Assembly (NCBI GenBank): GCA_030710605.1
Contig: CP092863.1
Location: forward strand, 110,540,426-110,604,425
DNA length: 64,000 nucleotides
Direction: 5' to 3'
DNA from: Cordylochernes scorpioides
Lineage: Eukaryota > Arthropoda > Arachnida > Pseudoscorpiones > Chernetidae
Below the pieces are notes generated by a model. That model was not told the DNA's origin. It did no database searches and saw only the letters and a program-made list of their open reading frames with translations. Positions 44,318 to 53,105 of the stretch are shown piece by piece. Positions within the stretch are counted from its first letter, which is position 1. Every line of letters begins with the position of its first letter. The translations under genes and the position numbers were made by a program.

Positions 44318-44333
44318 ATAAAAGAAGCTCCTC
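44262..44333 (+). ncRNA. Hammerhead motif at end of unit C
   Basis: Third sense copy of the motif, 2,699 bp after the second, with predicted cleavage after 44317. Confidence 0.7.
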
Positions 44334-44393
44334 TTCCCACTTTGTAAACTCGTTATTAACCTTCAGTGAAGAGCAGTTCTACTTAATCTACTT

Positions 44394-45003
44394 AAAACTT
44401 AAGGAAGTTGTACCTTTTAGCATGTATATCGGGATTCGGACAATAACTCTGAAAGATACACTCATGGACAAAACTTAAGGAATTTGTACCTTTTTACATG
44501 TATATCGGGATTGAGACAATAACTCTGAAACATACATTCATGAACAAAACTTAAGGAAGTTGTACCTTTTACCATGTATATAGGGATTGAGACAATATTT
44601 CTGAAAGATACACTCATGGACAAAACTTAAGGAAGTTGTACCTTTCAGCATGTATATCGGGATTAAGACAATAACTCTGAAAGATACACTCCTGGACAAA
44701 ACTTAAGGAAGTTGTACCTTTCAGCATGTTTATCGGGATTGAGACAATAACTCTGAAAGATACACTCATAGACAAAACTTAAGGAAGTTGTACCTTTTAG
44801 CATATATATTGGGATTCAGACAATAACTCTGAAAGATACACTCATGGACAAAACTTAAGGAAGTTGTACCTTTCAGCATGTATATCGGGATTGAGAAAAT
44901 AACTCTGAAAGATACACTCATGAACAAAACTTAAGGAAGTTGTACCTTTTAGCATGTATATCGGGATTGAGAAAATAACTCTGAAAGATACACTCATGGA
45001 CAT
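44394..45003 (+). mobile_element. MITE 74-bp array, right of Penelope-like insertion
   Basis: About eight units (ggacaaaacttaaggaagtt, tcgggatt, aactctgaaagatacac), continuing the array of 35752-36080. It stops inside a unit at ggaca, where a second Penelope-like fragment starts. Confidence 0.85.
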
Positions 45004-45612
45004 TAATATTTCCAGGCAAGATACCAGGTCCCTCATTTATCAACATATGCAGAGCACAGGCCACACTTTCAACATCAAAAACCCCACCATACATTACAGG
45101 CACATACATATCTTACACCAGAGACTTTTTCTAGAATCCATCGTATCCCACAAACTGAACAGCATCAATAGAAAAATAGAACTTCCAGAAGCTTATCATC
45201 CTCTCCTGTCCTTTATTTAAACTTCCCTCATGTTTTTAACCGTAAAATTGACCTCCCCGACGCATATCAAGCTCTCCTGGCCTTTATGTAAATTTGTTTT
45301 CTCTTTTATATACTTAATACTCCATTTCAGACATATATTATGCTTCATTAATATTTCTTTCCTTCAGCTATGGTTTTGCATCTCTTGAATTATCATCTAT
45401 GATTTTTATTTATTTTTTACAAATAGTTAAATTGCACATTTGCATGCCTTTTTCTATATTTATGTAAATTAATATGTGTATGTATATATCCACTACAGCC
45501 ATCGGTATCGTTCATAGTGCCGTTTTTATCTTGCCTGTTGAAAGGCTTTTGCCCGAAAGCTTGCTCTAATGCATCAATAAAAGAAACTCGTCTTCCTTCG
45601 CCATGTTTTTAT
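45004..45612 (+). mobile_element. Second Penelope-like family, 3' fragment
   Basis: Encodes ISRQDTRSLIYQHMQSTG, HTFNIKNPTIHY and RLFLESIVSHKLNSINRKIE to a stop at 45220, aligning with the last ~75 residues of the ORF in 38007-38671 at moderate identity. Just after the stop, 45238-45291 encodes NRKIDLPDAYQALLAFM, a second version of the C-terminus. The 3' region ends with a decayed hammerhead (CTGTTGA, ggctttt/gcc, GAAAGC) at about 45538-45575 and aataaaagaaactcg. Confidence 0.8.
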
Positions 45613-45800
45613 CGTCTAAATTCAATCCAGGAAGAATTCTTTATCTATATTTGGAAAATTGTAAGTTTTTCCTGAATTTGTCCAAACTGATGTTGTGGCT
45701 TTATCACCACTGTCGTGTGGCCACGAAAGAAGTTTAAGGCAACAAGACTACTATTTTCCTAAGGCTGAACTCCCTAACTTTATTCTTACGTCCTGAGGGG

Positions 45801-46073
45801 CTCGGTGGAAGGCTGGTTAAACCGTTCGATTCCCGCATTGGACACTTTTTTCTGATTAAAAATAAATAAATAAATGCTCCAATGGCCCCGATTCTTGCAA
45901 AAGTACAGCCCCACCAGCGAGTGCAAGTAACCAAACGGGGTTCTGGTACATTCGTAAGTGCAAAGTCGAACTGCTTTTCACATGTGTAGACATGTGGTGC
46001 GCTTACAGTAAAAGGAGTCGCTAACTACCCACCATGATTATAATGGCCTGTACCACGTGTACAAGGGATAATT
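45801..46073 (+). mobile_element. tRNA-derived SINE
   Basis: Head ctcggtggaaggctggttaa, shortened box B ttcgattcccgc, ccccaccagcgagtgcaagt and 3' end gtaccacgtgtacaagggat. The middle of the head is deleted compared with 34739. Confidence 0.82.
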
Positions 46074-46194
46074 AAAAAATAAACTTCTTCCAATTTATAG
46101 AACAAATACGTTCAATTAAAACTATGTAAATTAAAGAAGAACAAAGAGCAAATATGCAAAGACACAACAACCACCAATACGTTTTCTACTGGAT

Positions 46195-46994
46195 TGATGA
46201 ACAAATTGTTCTAAAGTATATTTAAAGGGAGAGGTGCCTATTTTGGTACATGAATATCATTCTCTCTCAACTTTATGTTACATATATTAGTATAAAGCAA
46301 TAACGCGTCATTTCTATATAGGAAAAGAAAGGATGAAAGCACGAATGTTTATTGTAAACATAAAACAAACTTCTACTCACTTTACTACGATGAAAAATAT
46401 ATTGGGAAGGCTTGGCTCATCGGTGGTGAAACCTCCCAGCAGTTTCGTCAATTTAATCTACCAGACCGCTTCTTCAGAGCTCTAATACTGTATTGGATCA
46501 TTCTGTTTATATATGTTACACTGAAGGGTGGAATCTTAGAAATGGTATTTAAGCAAACTATGGACATAAGATTTTAGGACAGTAGAATTACATATTTAAG
46601 ACTTGTGGGTTAATAAATAAGGGTTCAAAGAACGACATATAGGATGTGCAGACGAAATTATATATATACGAGGCACCTCTCCTTTTAATTGTGGATCAAA
46701 ACGATGCACTATGCATCACTAAAGTAAAAAAAAACTTTACTGGTGATGATAAAGAATGAGTCACAACCCCAGTTTTGTCAAATTCAGACAACAGCCAACA
46801 ACCTGTATACCATGGTGTTAGGCTTTGGCCCTCATCAGTACAGGGACGGCTTCTATTTCATAACTTCCTACGAGAAGAGTTATGGAATCGGTCAAATTTA
46901 CCAACAGGTGTTTAAACTGGTGAAGTAGCAAGGGCCGATTTTATGACAAGATTATGACATAAATTTACGGGAGAATGATATTATTATTATTATT
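46195..46994. repeat. Repeat mosaic with palindromic halves
   Basis: gggagaggtgcctattttgg at 46233 and aggcacctctccttttaatt at 46672 are inverted relatives. Between them lies a reverse copy of the 1905 family (about 46390-46565: cggtggtgaaacctcccagc, gtttcgtcaatttaatctac). At 46811-46845, antisense, CUGAUGA and a GGCcaaaGCC stem II are present but the GAAA box is lost. No gene. Confidence 0.5.
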
Positions 46995-47288
46995 AGTACA
47001 CGTGGTACAGGCCATGATAATCATGGTGGGTAGAAGTAGGCGACTGCTTTTACTGTAAGTGCACCACATGTCTACACGTGTGAAAAGCAGTTAGACTTTG
47101 CACTTATAAATGTGCCAGAGCCCCGTTTGGTTACTTACACTCGCTGTTGGGGTTGGACTTTTGCAAGAATCGGGGGCCATTGGAGCATTTTTTTTTTTAA
47201 TCAGAAAAAAAAAAGTGCTCAATGCGGGATTCAATCCGGGTCGTAGCGGTCGAAAACCAAAGGTTTAGAGCATCTTTCCACCGACTCC
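46995..47288 (-). mobile_element. tRNA-derived SINE (reverse)
   Basis: 3' end agtacacgtggtacaggcc on the left. The head on the right has a box B relic (attcaatccggg) and catctttccaccgact. Well-preserved copy. Confidence 0.85.
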
Positions 47289-47570
47289 AGGAAGATGATA
47301 TTCATGTACCAGAAGAGGCACCTCTCCCTTTAATTGTGCATCAGAGCGATGGCATTGTGCATTACCCTAGTGAAAAACTTTACTAGTGATGGTATACAGG
47401 GTTCCTTTTTGTCTGAATTTGTCAAAACTGGTGTTGTAGCTCATTCTTTATCATCACTAGTAAAGTTTTTTACTAGGGTAATGTACAGTGCCATCGTTCT
47501 GATACATATTTAAAGGGAGAGGTGCCTCTTTTGATACATGAATATCATCCTCCCCGCAACTTTACTGTGT
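47281..47570. repeat. Palindromic element with ~105-bp arms
   Basis: The left arm (gatgatattcatgtaccaga, ggcacctctccctttaattg, acttta-ctagtgatg) is matched by the reverse complement of the right arm (catcactagtaaagtt, aaagggagaggtgcctcttt, catgaatatcatcc). Arms are about 85-90 % alike by eye. The unpaired middle includes tgaatttgtcaaaactggtg. Unclassified MITE-like element. Confidence 0.75.
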
Positions 47571-47728
47571 TATTAGGGAATATCCTCAAGATTTTTATTG
47601 ACACTCTCAATATATATATTAAAATATACAGTTATCAGCGTCATAATCAATTCTTTCTTAATCAATTCTGTCACCGTTTGCTTTTATGAATGGAATAAAT
47701 ACCCAATAAATATGGCCGTTTCTCATAA

Positions 47729-47799
47729 CCATCGGTGGTTCAGTGGTAGAATGCTCGCCAGCCACGCGGGCGCCCCGGGTTCGATTCCCGGCCGATGCA
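47729..47799 (+). tRNA. tRNA-Gly(GCC)-like, probably non-functional
   Basis: Matches the intact tRNA-Gly at 53344-53414 but position 1 is C instead of G, the conserved U33 is A (gccagccac), and the variable region is gcgcccc. A T-run follows. Part of a Helitron-associated unit that also carries the downstream acaatttttaaaactcattt. Confidence 0.65.
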
Positions 47800-47840
47800 T
47801 TTTTTTTTTACAATTTTTAAAACTCATTTATATTAGTATA

Positions 47841-47965
47841 CTAGCCGAATGACCCGGGCAACGCCCGTGATTTACCCGATTGAATGTTTTTATTCAAATA
47901 CTATTTGTTACAATTATATATTGGCGCCTTAAATAAATGCATATCCTAATCCTAATCAATCAGTC
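47841..47965 (-). mobile_element. Helitron-like 3' end (reverse)
   Basis: ctagccgaatgacccgggca, acgcccg: a hairpin next to CTAG, as in Helitron 3' termini read on the minus strand. aatactatttgttacaatta and ggcgcc of the same family follow. Confidence 0.7.
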
Positions 47966-48160
47966 ATAGGCCGCCTCTGTCACGGATGGCCGGCGCCCTC
48001 CTATTGGACGGCTACGATCACGTGTCATCGTTGGCGCGTAGGTGACCTTGAGTGACGTAATGCCCCCCCCCCCCCCCCCCCCCTGCCGGCGGCGCGCGCC
48101 CGTTGGCTGCCGGCGAGCACGTGACCTCCCTGTGCGCGCGCATCCGTGACAGAGGCCGAT
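47966..48160. repeat. GC-rich element with inverted ends and a 21-C run
   Basis: gcctctgtcacggatg near the left is inverted as catccgtgacagaggc at the right. Inside are gtgacgtaa, cacgtg twice, 21 consecutive Cs (48063-48083) and ggcgcgcgcc. The right half recurs at 49071-49150. The inverted ends suggest a MITE; the interior resembles promoter-type sequence. Confidence 0.55.
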
Positions 48161-48240
48161 GAGGAAAGACGGTCGTGACTATATATATTAATAATTAATA
48201 TATATTGTCACGACCGTCTGTCGTGGCCTCTGTCACGGAT
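48143..48240. repeat. Near-perfect palindrome
   Basis: gacggtcgtgac, tatatatattaa, then taattaatatatatt and gtcacgaccgtc, flanked by inverted forms of cctctgtcac. It could form a hairpin or cruciform. Half of it recurs at 48618-48670 and 49128-49160. Confidence 0.75.
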
Positions 48241-48292
48241 AATATACAGTTATCATCGTCATGCGTTCTTAATTCTGTCACCGTTTGCTTTT

Positions 48293-48316
48293 GGTTTGAT
48301 TCCCGGCCGATGCATT
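48293..48316 (+). pseudogene. tRNA-Gly 3' fragment
   Basis: ttgattcccggccgatgca only, then the T-run and Helitron-associated tail. Most of the tRNA is deleted. Confidence 0.6.
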
Positions 48317-48440
48317 TTTTTTTTACATTTTTTAAAACTCATTTATATATTATACAAGAATGACATCCACGGCGCCAATTTATAATTGTAACGAATAGTA
48401 TTTGAATAAAAGCATTTAATCGGGTAAACCCCGGGCGTTG

Positions 48441-48612
48441 TAGATTATAAACACAAGGTAATAAGACCACATCCATGATAAGGTACAGTTTGGATTATAG
48501 ATTATAAACACAAGGTAATAAGAGCACATTCATGATAAGGTACAATTTGGATTATAGATTATAAACACAAGGTAATAAGACCACATCCATGATAAGGTAC
48601 AGTTTGGATTAT
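48441..48612. repeat. 57-bp tandem repeat, 3 copies
   Basis: tagattataaacacaaggta, ataagaccacatccatgata, aggtacagtttggatta at 48441, 48498 and 48555. Confidence 0.85.
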
Positions 48613-48715
48613 TACTATATATAGTCACGACCGTCTTTCCTCATCGGCCGCCTCTGTCACGGATAATATACAGTTATGATCGTCATGCGTTCTTAATTCT
48701 GTCACCGTTTGCTTT

Positions 48716-48779
48716 TGGTTCAGTGGTAGAATGCTCGCCTGCCACGCGGGCGCCCCGGGTTCGATTCCCGGCCGATGCA
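48716..48779 (+). pseudogene. tRNA-Gly(GCC), 5'-truncated
   Basis: Intact from the D arm through cgatgca, but the first seven or so bases (gcatcgg) are replaced by gcttt. Anticodon loop ctgccac and T arm are normal. Confidence 0.7.
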
Positions 48780-48960
48780 TTTTTTTTTTTTTTACAATTT
48801 TTAAAACTCATTTATATATTATACAAGAATGACATCCACGGCGCCAATTTATAATTGTAACGAATAGTATTTGAATAAAAGCATTTAATGTATGAGTACA
48901 TTTTGTGTAGAAATAGGATTAGTTGACTTTATAAGGTAAACTTATTCATAAAGTTTGTAT

Positions 48961-49047
48961 CCCTCGATAGCTCAGTTGGCAGAGCGGAGGACTGTAGATG
49001 TTACAACGGTGATCCTTAGGTCGCTGGTTCAAATCCGGCTCGAGGGA
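48961..49047 (+). tRNA. tRNA-Tyr(GTA) with 14-nt intron
   Basis: ccctcga pairs with tcgaggg. Anticodon GTA at 48994-48996, split after the following purine by a 14-nt intron (48998-49011, atgttacaacggtg). T arm gctggttcaaatccggc and discriminator A, then a T-run. An intron at this position is universal for nuclear tRNA-Tyr. It sits among Helitron pieces and looks functional. Confidence 0.92.
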
Positions 49048-49209
49048 GTTTTTTTTATTATTTTTTTTATTGGCTGCCGGCGAGCACGTGACCTCCCTGT
49101 GCGCGCGCATCCGTGACAGAGGCCGATGAGGAAAGACGGTCGTGACTATATATATTAATACAGTTATCAGCGTCATGCATTCTTTCTTAATTCTGTCACC
49201 ATTTGCTTT

Positions 49210-49273
49210 TGGTTCAGTGGTAGAATGCTCGCCTGCCACGCGGGCGCCCCGGGTTCGATTCCCGGCCGATGCA
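49210..49273 (+). pseudogene. tRNA-Gly(GCC), 5'-truncated
   Basis: Same truncation as 48716-48779 (preceded by atttgctttt), so the two share a truncated source. The rest is intact. Confidence 0.7.
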
Positions 49274-49599
49274 TTTTTTTCTTTTACAATTTTTAAAACT
49301 CATTTATATTATTAAAATATATGTGCTTTTCCTGTCTATGTACAGATTTATGATCTATGTACACAAGTATGCATACAAGTTATTTGCAAATTGCGTGGCA
49401 AATTTGCCCTTTCGCTCGCAAGCAGCGCCTCTAGCGATGAAGATGGAAGGTAATATCAGCTGACCTAATGGACATGTAAAACGTGTTTTAACAGGACATA
49501 GAGAAAAATCTGGAAAATATATTTTTCGGATTTTTAGTCAAGAAAAATAAATTGACAGGTCCTGGGAAAAAGTAGTTGTTTTTTATTATGAAAATGATG

Positions 49600-49900
49600 A
49601 TGACAATATTGCTGTATCATATTTGATTATCAGATAAAAAATTATATCCGGAAAAATTCCAAAAAGTAGAGACCACGGGTGAAGCCAGTTCATTTTTTGT
49701 ATGCAGGAACAAAATTCTAACAGAAAAAGATTCATTCGAGCAGAAGACACAAAGCCAGATCATCTCTTTATAAAAATATCGCTTCTCAGACACAGTGTTT
49801 GGAGCGGGACGTTTCACAAGAATGACATCCACGGCGCCAATTTATAATTGTAACGAATAGTATTTGAATAAAAGCATTTAATCGGGTGAAACCCGGGCAT
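49600..49900 (-). mobile_element. Helitron-like body segment
   Basis: Contains aaattatatccggaaaaatt, accacgggtgaagccagttc, tggagcgggacgtttcacaa and cggcgccaatttataattgt. The same run occurs at 55680-55990 and, reversed, at 56930-57200. No helicase or Rep is encoded, so it is non-autonomous. Confidence 0.6.
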
Positions 49901-49977
49901 TGCCCTTTCTTAATCAATTCTGTCACCGTTTGCTTTTGTGAATGGAATAATTACCCAAATATGGCCATTTCTCAAAA

Positions 49978-50048
49978 CCCTCGGTGGTTCAGTGGTAGAA
50001 TGTTCGCCTGCCACGCGGGCGGCCCGGGTTCGATTCCCAGCCGATGCA
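49978..50048 (+). tRNA. tRNA-Gly(GCC)-like, acceptor mismatched
   Basis: ccctcgg in place of gcatcgg breaks two acceptor pairs, and ttcccag changes the T stem. Anticodon loop ctgccac is intact. Probably a decaying copy. Confidence 0.65.
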
Positions 50049-50081
50049 TTTTTTTTTTTTACAATTTTTAAAACTCATTTA

Positions 50082-50522
50082 TATATTATACAAGAATGAC
50101 ATCCACGGCGCCAATTTATAATTGTAACGAATAGTATTTGAATAAAAGCATTTAATCGGGTAAAACCTGGGCGTTGCCCGGGTCATTCGGCTAGTATTAT
50201 ACAAGAATGACATCCACGGAGCCAATTTATAATTGTAACGAATAGTATTTGAATAAAAGCATTTAATCGGGTAAAACACGGGCGTTGCCCGGGTCATTCG
50301 GCTAGTATTATACAAGAATGACATCCACGGCGCCAATTTATAATTGTAACGAATAGTATTTGAATAAAAGCATTTAATCGGGTAAAACACGGGCGTTGCC
50401 CGGGTCATTCGGCTAGTATTATACAAGAATGACATCCACGGCGCCAATTTATAATTGTAACGAATAGTATTGGAATAAAAGCATTAAATCGGGTAAAACA
50501 CGGGCCCGGGTCATTCGGCTAG
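50082..50522 (+). repeat. Tandem array of Helitron-like 3' ends, 111-bp units
   Basis: Four copies of tattatacaagaatgacatc, cggcgccaatttataattgt, aataaaagcatttaatcggg, cgggcgttgcccgggtcatt, cggctag, with CTAG at 50191, 50302, 50413 and 50519. Each unit ends in a Helitron-type hairpin and CTAG. Confidence 0.85.
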
Positions 50523-50681
50523 TTCATATATATTAAAAACAAAGAAGGCATATCCTGATCACGAGTACATGTGCTTTTTAGATGGCAGAGCGCCAACTAG
50601 TGGAACAGAAATCAACTAAACGTTGATTTTAACTGTTCCCTGAAATTTGGCCAACCTATTTTCTTGATAAATCAAGAAAAG

Positions 50682-50727
50682 CCACCACGAACGTGTTTCG
50701 GGTTGTGGGCCCTCATCAGTGTGGGCA
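50682..50727 (-). ncRNA. Hammerhead ribozyme motif (minus strand)
   Basis: Minus strand: CTGATGA, stem II GGG/CCC with loop cccacaa, GAAA, ACACGTT at stem III and cleavage, then cgtggtgg, which pairs with ccacac of stem I over four positions. Core boxes are consensus. Confidence 0.65.
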
Positions 50728-50741
50728 GTGGTACAGCCTGC

Positions 50742-50783
50742 TCCACGCTGACCAGGGCCAACAGCCCGAAACGCGTTTGTGGA
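50742..50783 (+). ncRNA. Hammerhead motif with a core mutation
   Basis: First box is CTGACCA where CTGANGA is required. Stem II GGG/CCC, GAAA, ACGCGTT and a six-pair stem I (tccacg with tgtgga) are intact. Predicted inactive. Confidence 0.6.
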
Positions 50784-51170
50784 TGGCCTTTCTTGATTTA
50801 TATAATACTAGAATAATGACCCGGGTTCGCCCGAGAATTCTCCCGAGTGCAATTTCCTTCATACTGAAAGTACATCAATAATAAATAGTAGAAGTGCCAT
50901 AGAATAGCAATACAGAAGTAACACATAAACCACAGGCAAAAAGTGTGTGTGATGGTGAAAAATTGTATTATATTAGTGTTTAGGTATTTGATATAGTTTT
51001 TTTTTTTTTTTTGCAATCCATTTAGTTGTTTCAAAACCAATATAGTTTAAATAGATGACAGCTTTTCCACCCAACCCCCGAGGTACCCGCCCCAGCGCAT
51101 TAACCCTTGAAATTGTCTGAGTTGAGTGAGTGACTGCGATGCCCATCTTCTCAGTAAGAATAAGAAAAAA

Positions 51171-51510
51171 TTCCTATATATATAAAAGTCGGTGTATGTA
51201 TGTATGTATGTATGTATGTGGGTATCTATGTCGGCTATACACGTCCACAATACGTAACCAATCTGACTGAAATTTTAACAGTATATAGAGCAGAATCTGG
51301 AAAAACTTATAGTGAAAATTTCAGGTCTCTATCCCGAATATTCTTCGAGTTATTTGCAAATTGCGTTGCAAATTTGCCTTTTCGCTCGCAAGCAGCGCCT
51401 CTAGCGGTGAAGATGGGAGATAATATCAGCTGACCTAATGTACATGTAAAACGTATTTTGACAGGACATAGAGAAAAATCTGGAAAATATATTTATCGGA
51501 TATTTAGCCA
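51171..51510 (+). mobile_element. Helitron-like 5' part
   Basis: Starts tcctatatatataaaagtcg, then (gtat)n, tcggctatacacgtccacaa, and gctcgcaagcagcgcctcta. A copy of the 5' end lies reversed at 59880-59925. It is interrupted by another Helitron-like head at 51511. Confidence 0.6.
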
Positions 51511-53105
51511 ATCTATATATATAAAATTGAATGTCTGTCTGTTTGTTTGTTTGTTTGTACTCTATAGATTCAAAAACCATACATCCAATCGCCGTGAAAT
51601 TTTGGGATATTATTAGGTATATCACCGGGAAGGTTTTTGAAAAATAATTTCATGAATATCTTGAATATCCTTAGAGTTACTTGCAGATTTGTAGATTTAA
51701 CTCGCAAGCAGCGCCCCCATTGTGACGATGATAACAAGTTTTCTTATCACTAAGTTTGTTATCTTAAATATTATTTATCAAAAGTAAGATTATCTCAGGA
51801 TGACACGGCAATGTGACACGGGAAAAAATGTTCACTAGATAAAACTATGATTTTCTATATGATATAAAAAGCCAACAATGAAGAGTGAATGTAATATAAA
51901 AAGCCAACAATGAAGAATGAATGTAAGATAAATAGCCAACAATGAAGAATGAATGTAAGATAAAAAGCCAACAATGAAGAGTAAATATAATATAAAAAGC
52001 CAACAATGAAGAATGAATGTAAGATAAAAAGCCAACAATGAAGAGTAAATATAATATAAAAAGCCAACAATGAAGAGTGAATGTAAGATAAAAAGCCAAC
52101 AATGAAGAGTAAATATAATATAAAAAGCCAACAGAGTGAATGTAAGATAAAAAGCCAACAGAGTGAATGTAAGATAAAAAGCCAACAATGAAGAGTGAAT
52201 GTAAGATAAAAAGCCAACAATGAAGAGTGAATGTAATATAAAAAGCCAACAATGAAGAATGAATGTAAGATAAAAAGCTAACAATGAAGAGTGAATGTAA
52301 GATAAAAAGCCAACAATGAAGAGTAAATGTAATATAAAAAGCAAAAATGAAGAATGAATGTAAGATAAAAAGCCAACAAAGAAGAGTAAATATAATATAA
52401 AAAGCCAACAATGAAGAGTGAATGTAATATAAAAAGCCAACAATGAAGAGTAAATATAATATAAAAAGCCAACAATGAAGAGTGAATGTAAGATAAAAAG
52501 CCAACAATGAAGAGTAAATGTAATATAAAAGCCAACAGAGTGAATGTAAGATAAAAAGCCAACAATGAAGAGTGAATGTAATATAAAAAGCCAACAATGA
52601 AGAATGAATGTAAGATAAAAAGCCAACAATGAAGAGTAAATGTAATATAAAAAGCCAACAGAGTGAATGTAAGATAAAAAGCCAACAGAGTGAATGTAAG
52701 ATAAAAAGCCAACAATGAAGAGTGAATGTAAGATAAAAAGCCAACAATGAAGAGTGAATGTAAGATAAAAAGCCAACAATGAAGAATGAATGTAAGATAA
52801 AAAGCCAACAATGAAGAGTGAATGTAAGATAAAAAGCCAACAATGAAGAGTAAATGTAATATAAAAAGCAAAAATGAAGAATGAATGTAAGATAAAAAGC
52901 CAACAAAGAAGAGTAAATATAATATAAAAAGCCAACAATGAAGAGTGAATGTAATATAAAAAGCCAACAATGAAGAGTGAATGTAATATAAAAGCCAACA
53001 GAGTGAATGTAAGATAAAAAGCCAACAATGAAGAGTGAATGTAATATAAAAAGCCAACAATGAAGAATGAATGTAAGATAAAAAGCCAACAATGAAGAGT
53101 AAATC
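51511..53105 (+). mobile_element. Helitron-like element carrying a 32-bp minisatellite
   Basis: Head tctatatatataaaattgaa, then tgtctgtctg, ctcgcaagcagcgccccc and tgttcactagataaaactat. The 32-bp array occupies about 51850-53100. The same head and body without the array are at 54166-54600. Confidence 0.6.
51850..53102. repeat. 32-bp minisatellite, ~40 units
   Basis: agccaacaatgaagagtgaa plus tgtaagataaaa, 32 bp, with a shorter 25-bp form lacking aatgaag and variants aatataat. Because 32 is not a multiple of three and the complement has no stop codon in any phase, all three minus frames stay open (up to 415 residues). These are not genes. Confidence 0.92.

Larger units (their letters stand above)
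36081..44393. mobile_element. Composite Penelope-like element insertion with 12-bp TSD
   Basis: The order is an inverted 5'-truncated copy (36081-38010), a 3' fragment (38011-38919), two head-to-tail units (38920-41618 and 41619-44317) and 70 nt of a next unit to 44387, then 6 nt of filler. The MITE array sequence aaaacttaagga stands at 36069-36080 and again at 44394-44405. One unit of the host array is thus interrupted with a 12-bp duplication. Tandem and inverted partial copies between one TSD are typical of Penelope-like retrotransposons. Confidence 0.88.
50545..50790. mobile_element. Small hammerhead element with two opposed ribozyme motifs
   Basis: Left part matches 14743-14900 (catatcctgatcac, tgtgctttttagatggc, gcgccaactagtgg). 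It leads into a minus-strand hammerhead and then a plus-strand one 15 bp later. Looks like two elements joined head to head. Confidence 0.65.

Noticed and set aside
36069-44405. Four separate Penelope-like insertions
   Set aside because: A single probable TSD brackets the whole set and the host array unit is interrupted only once.
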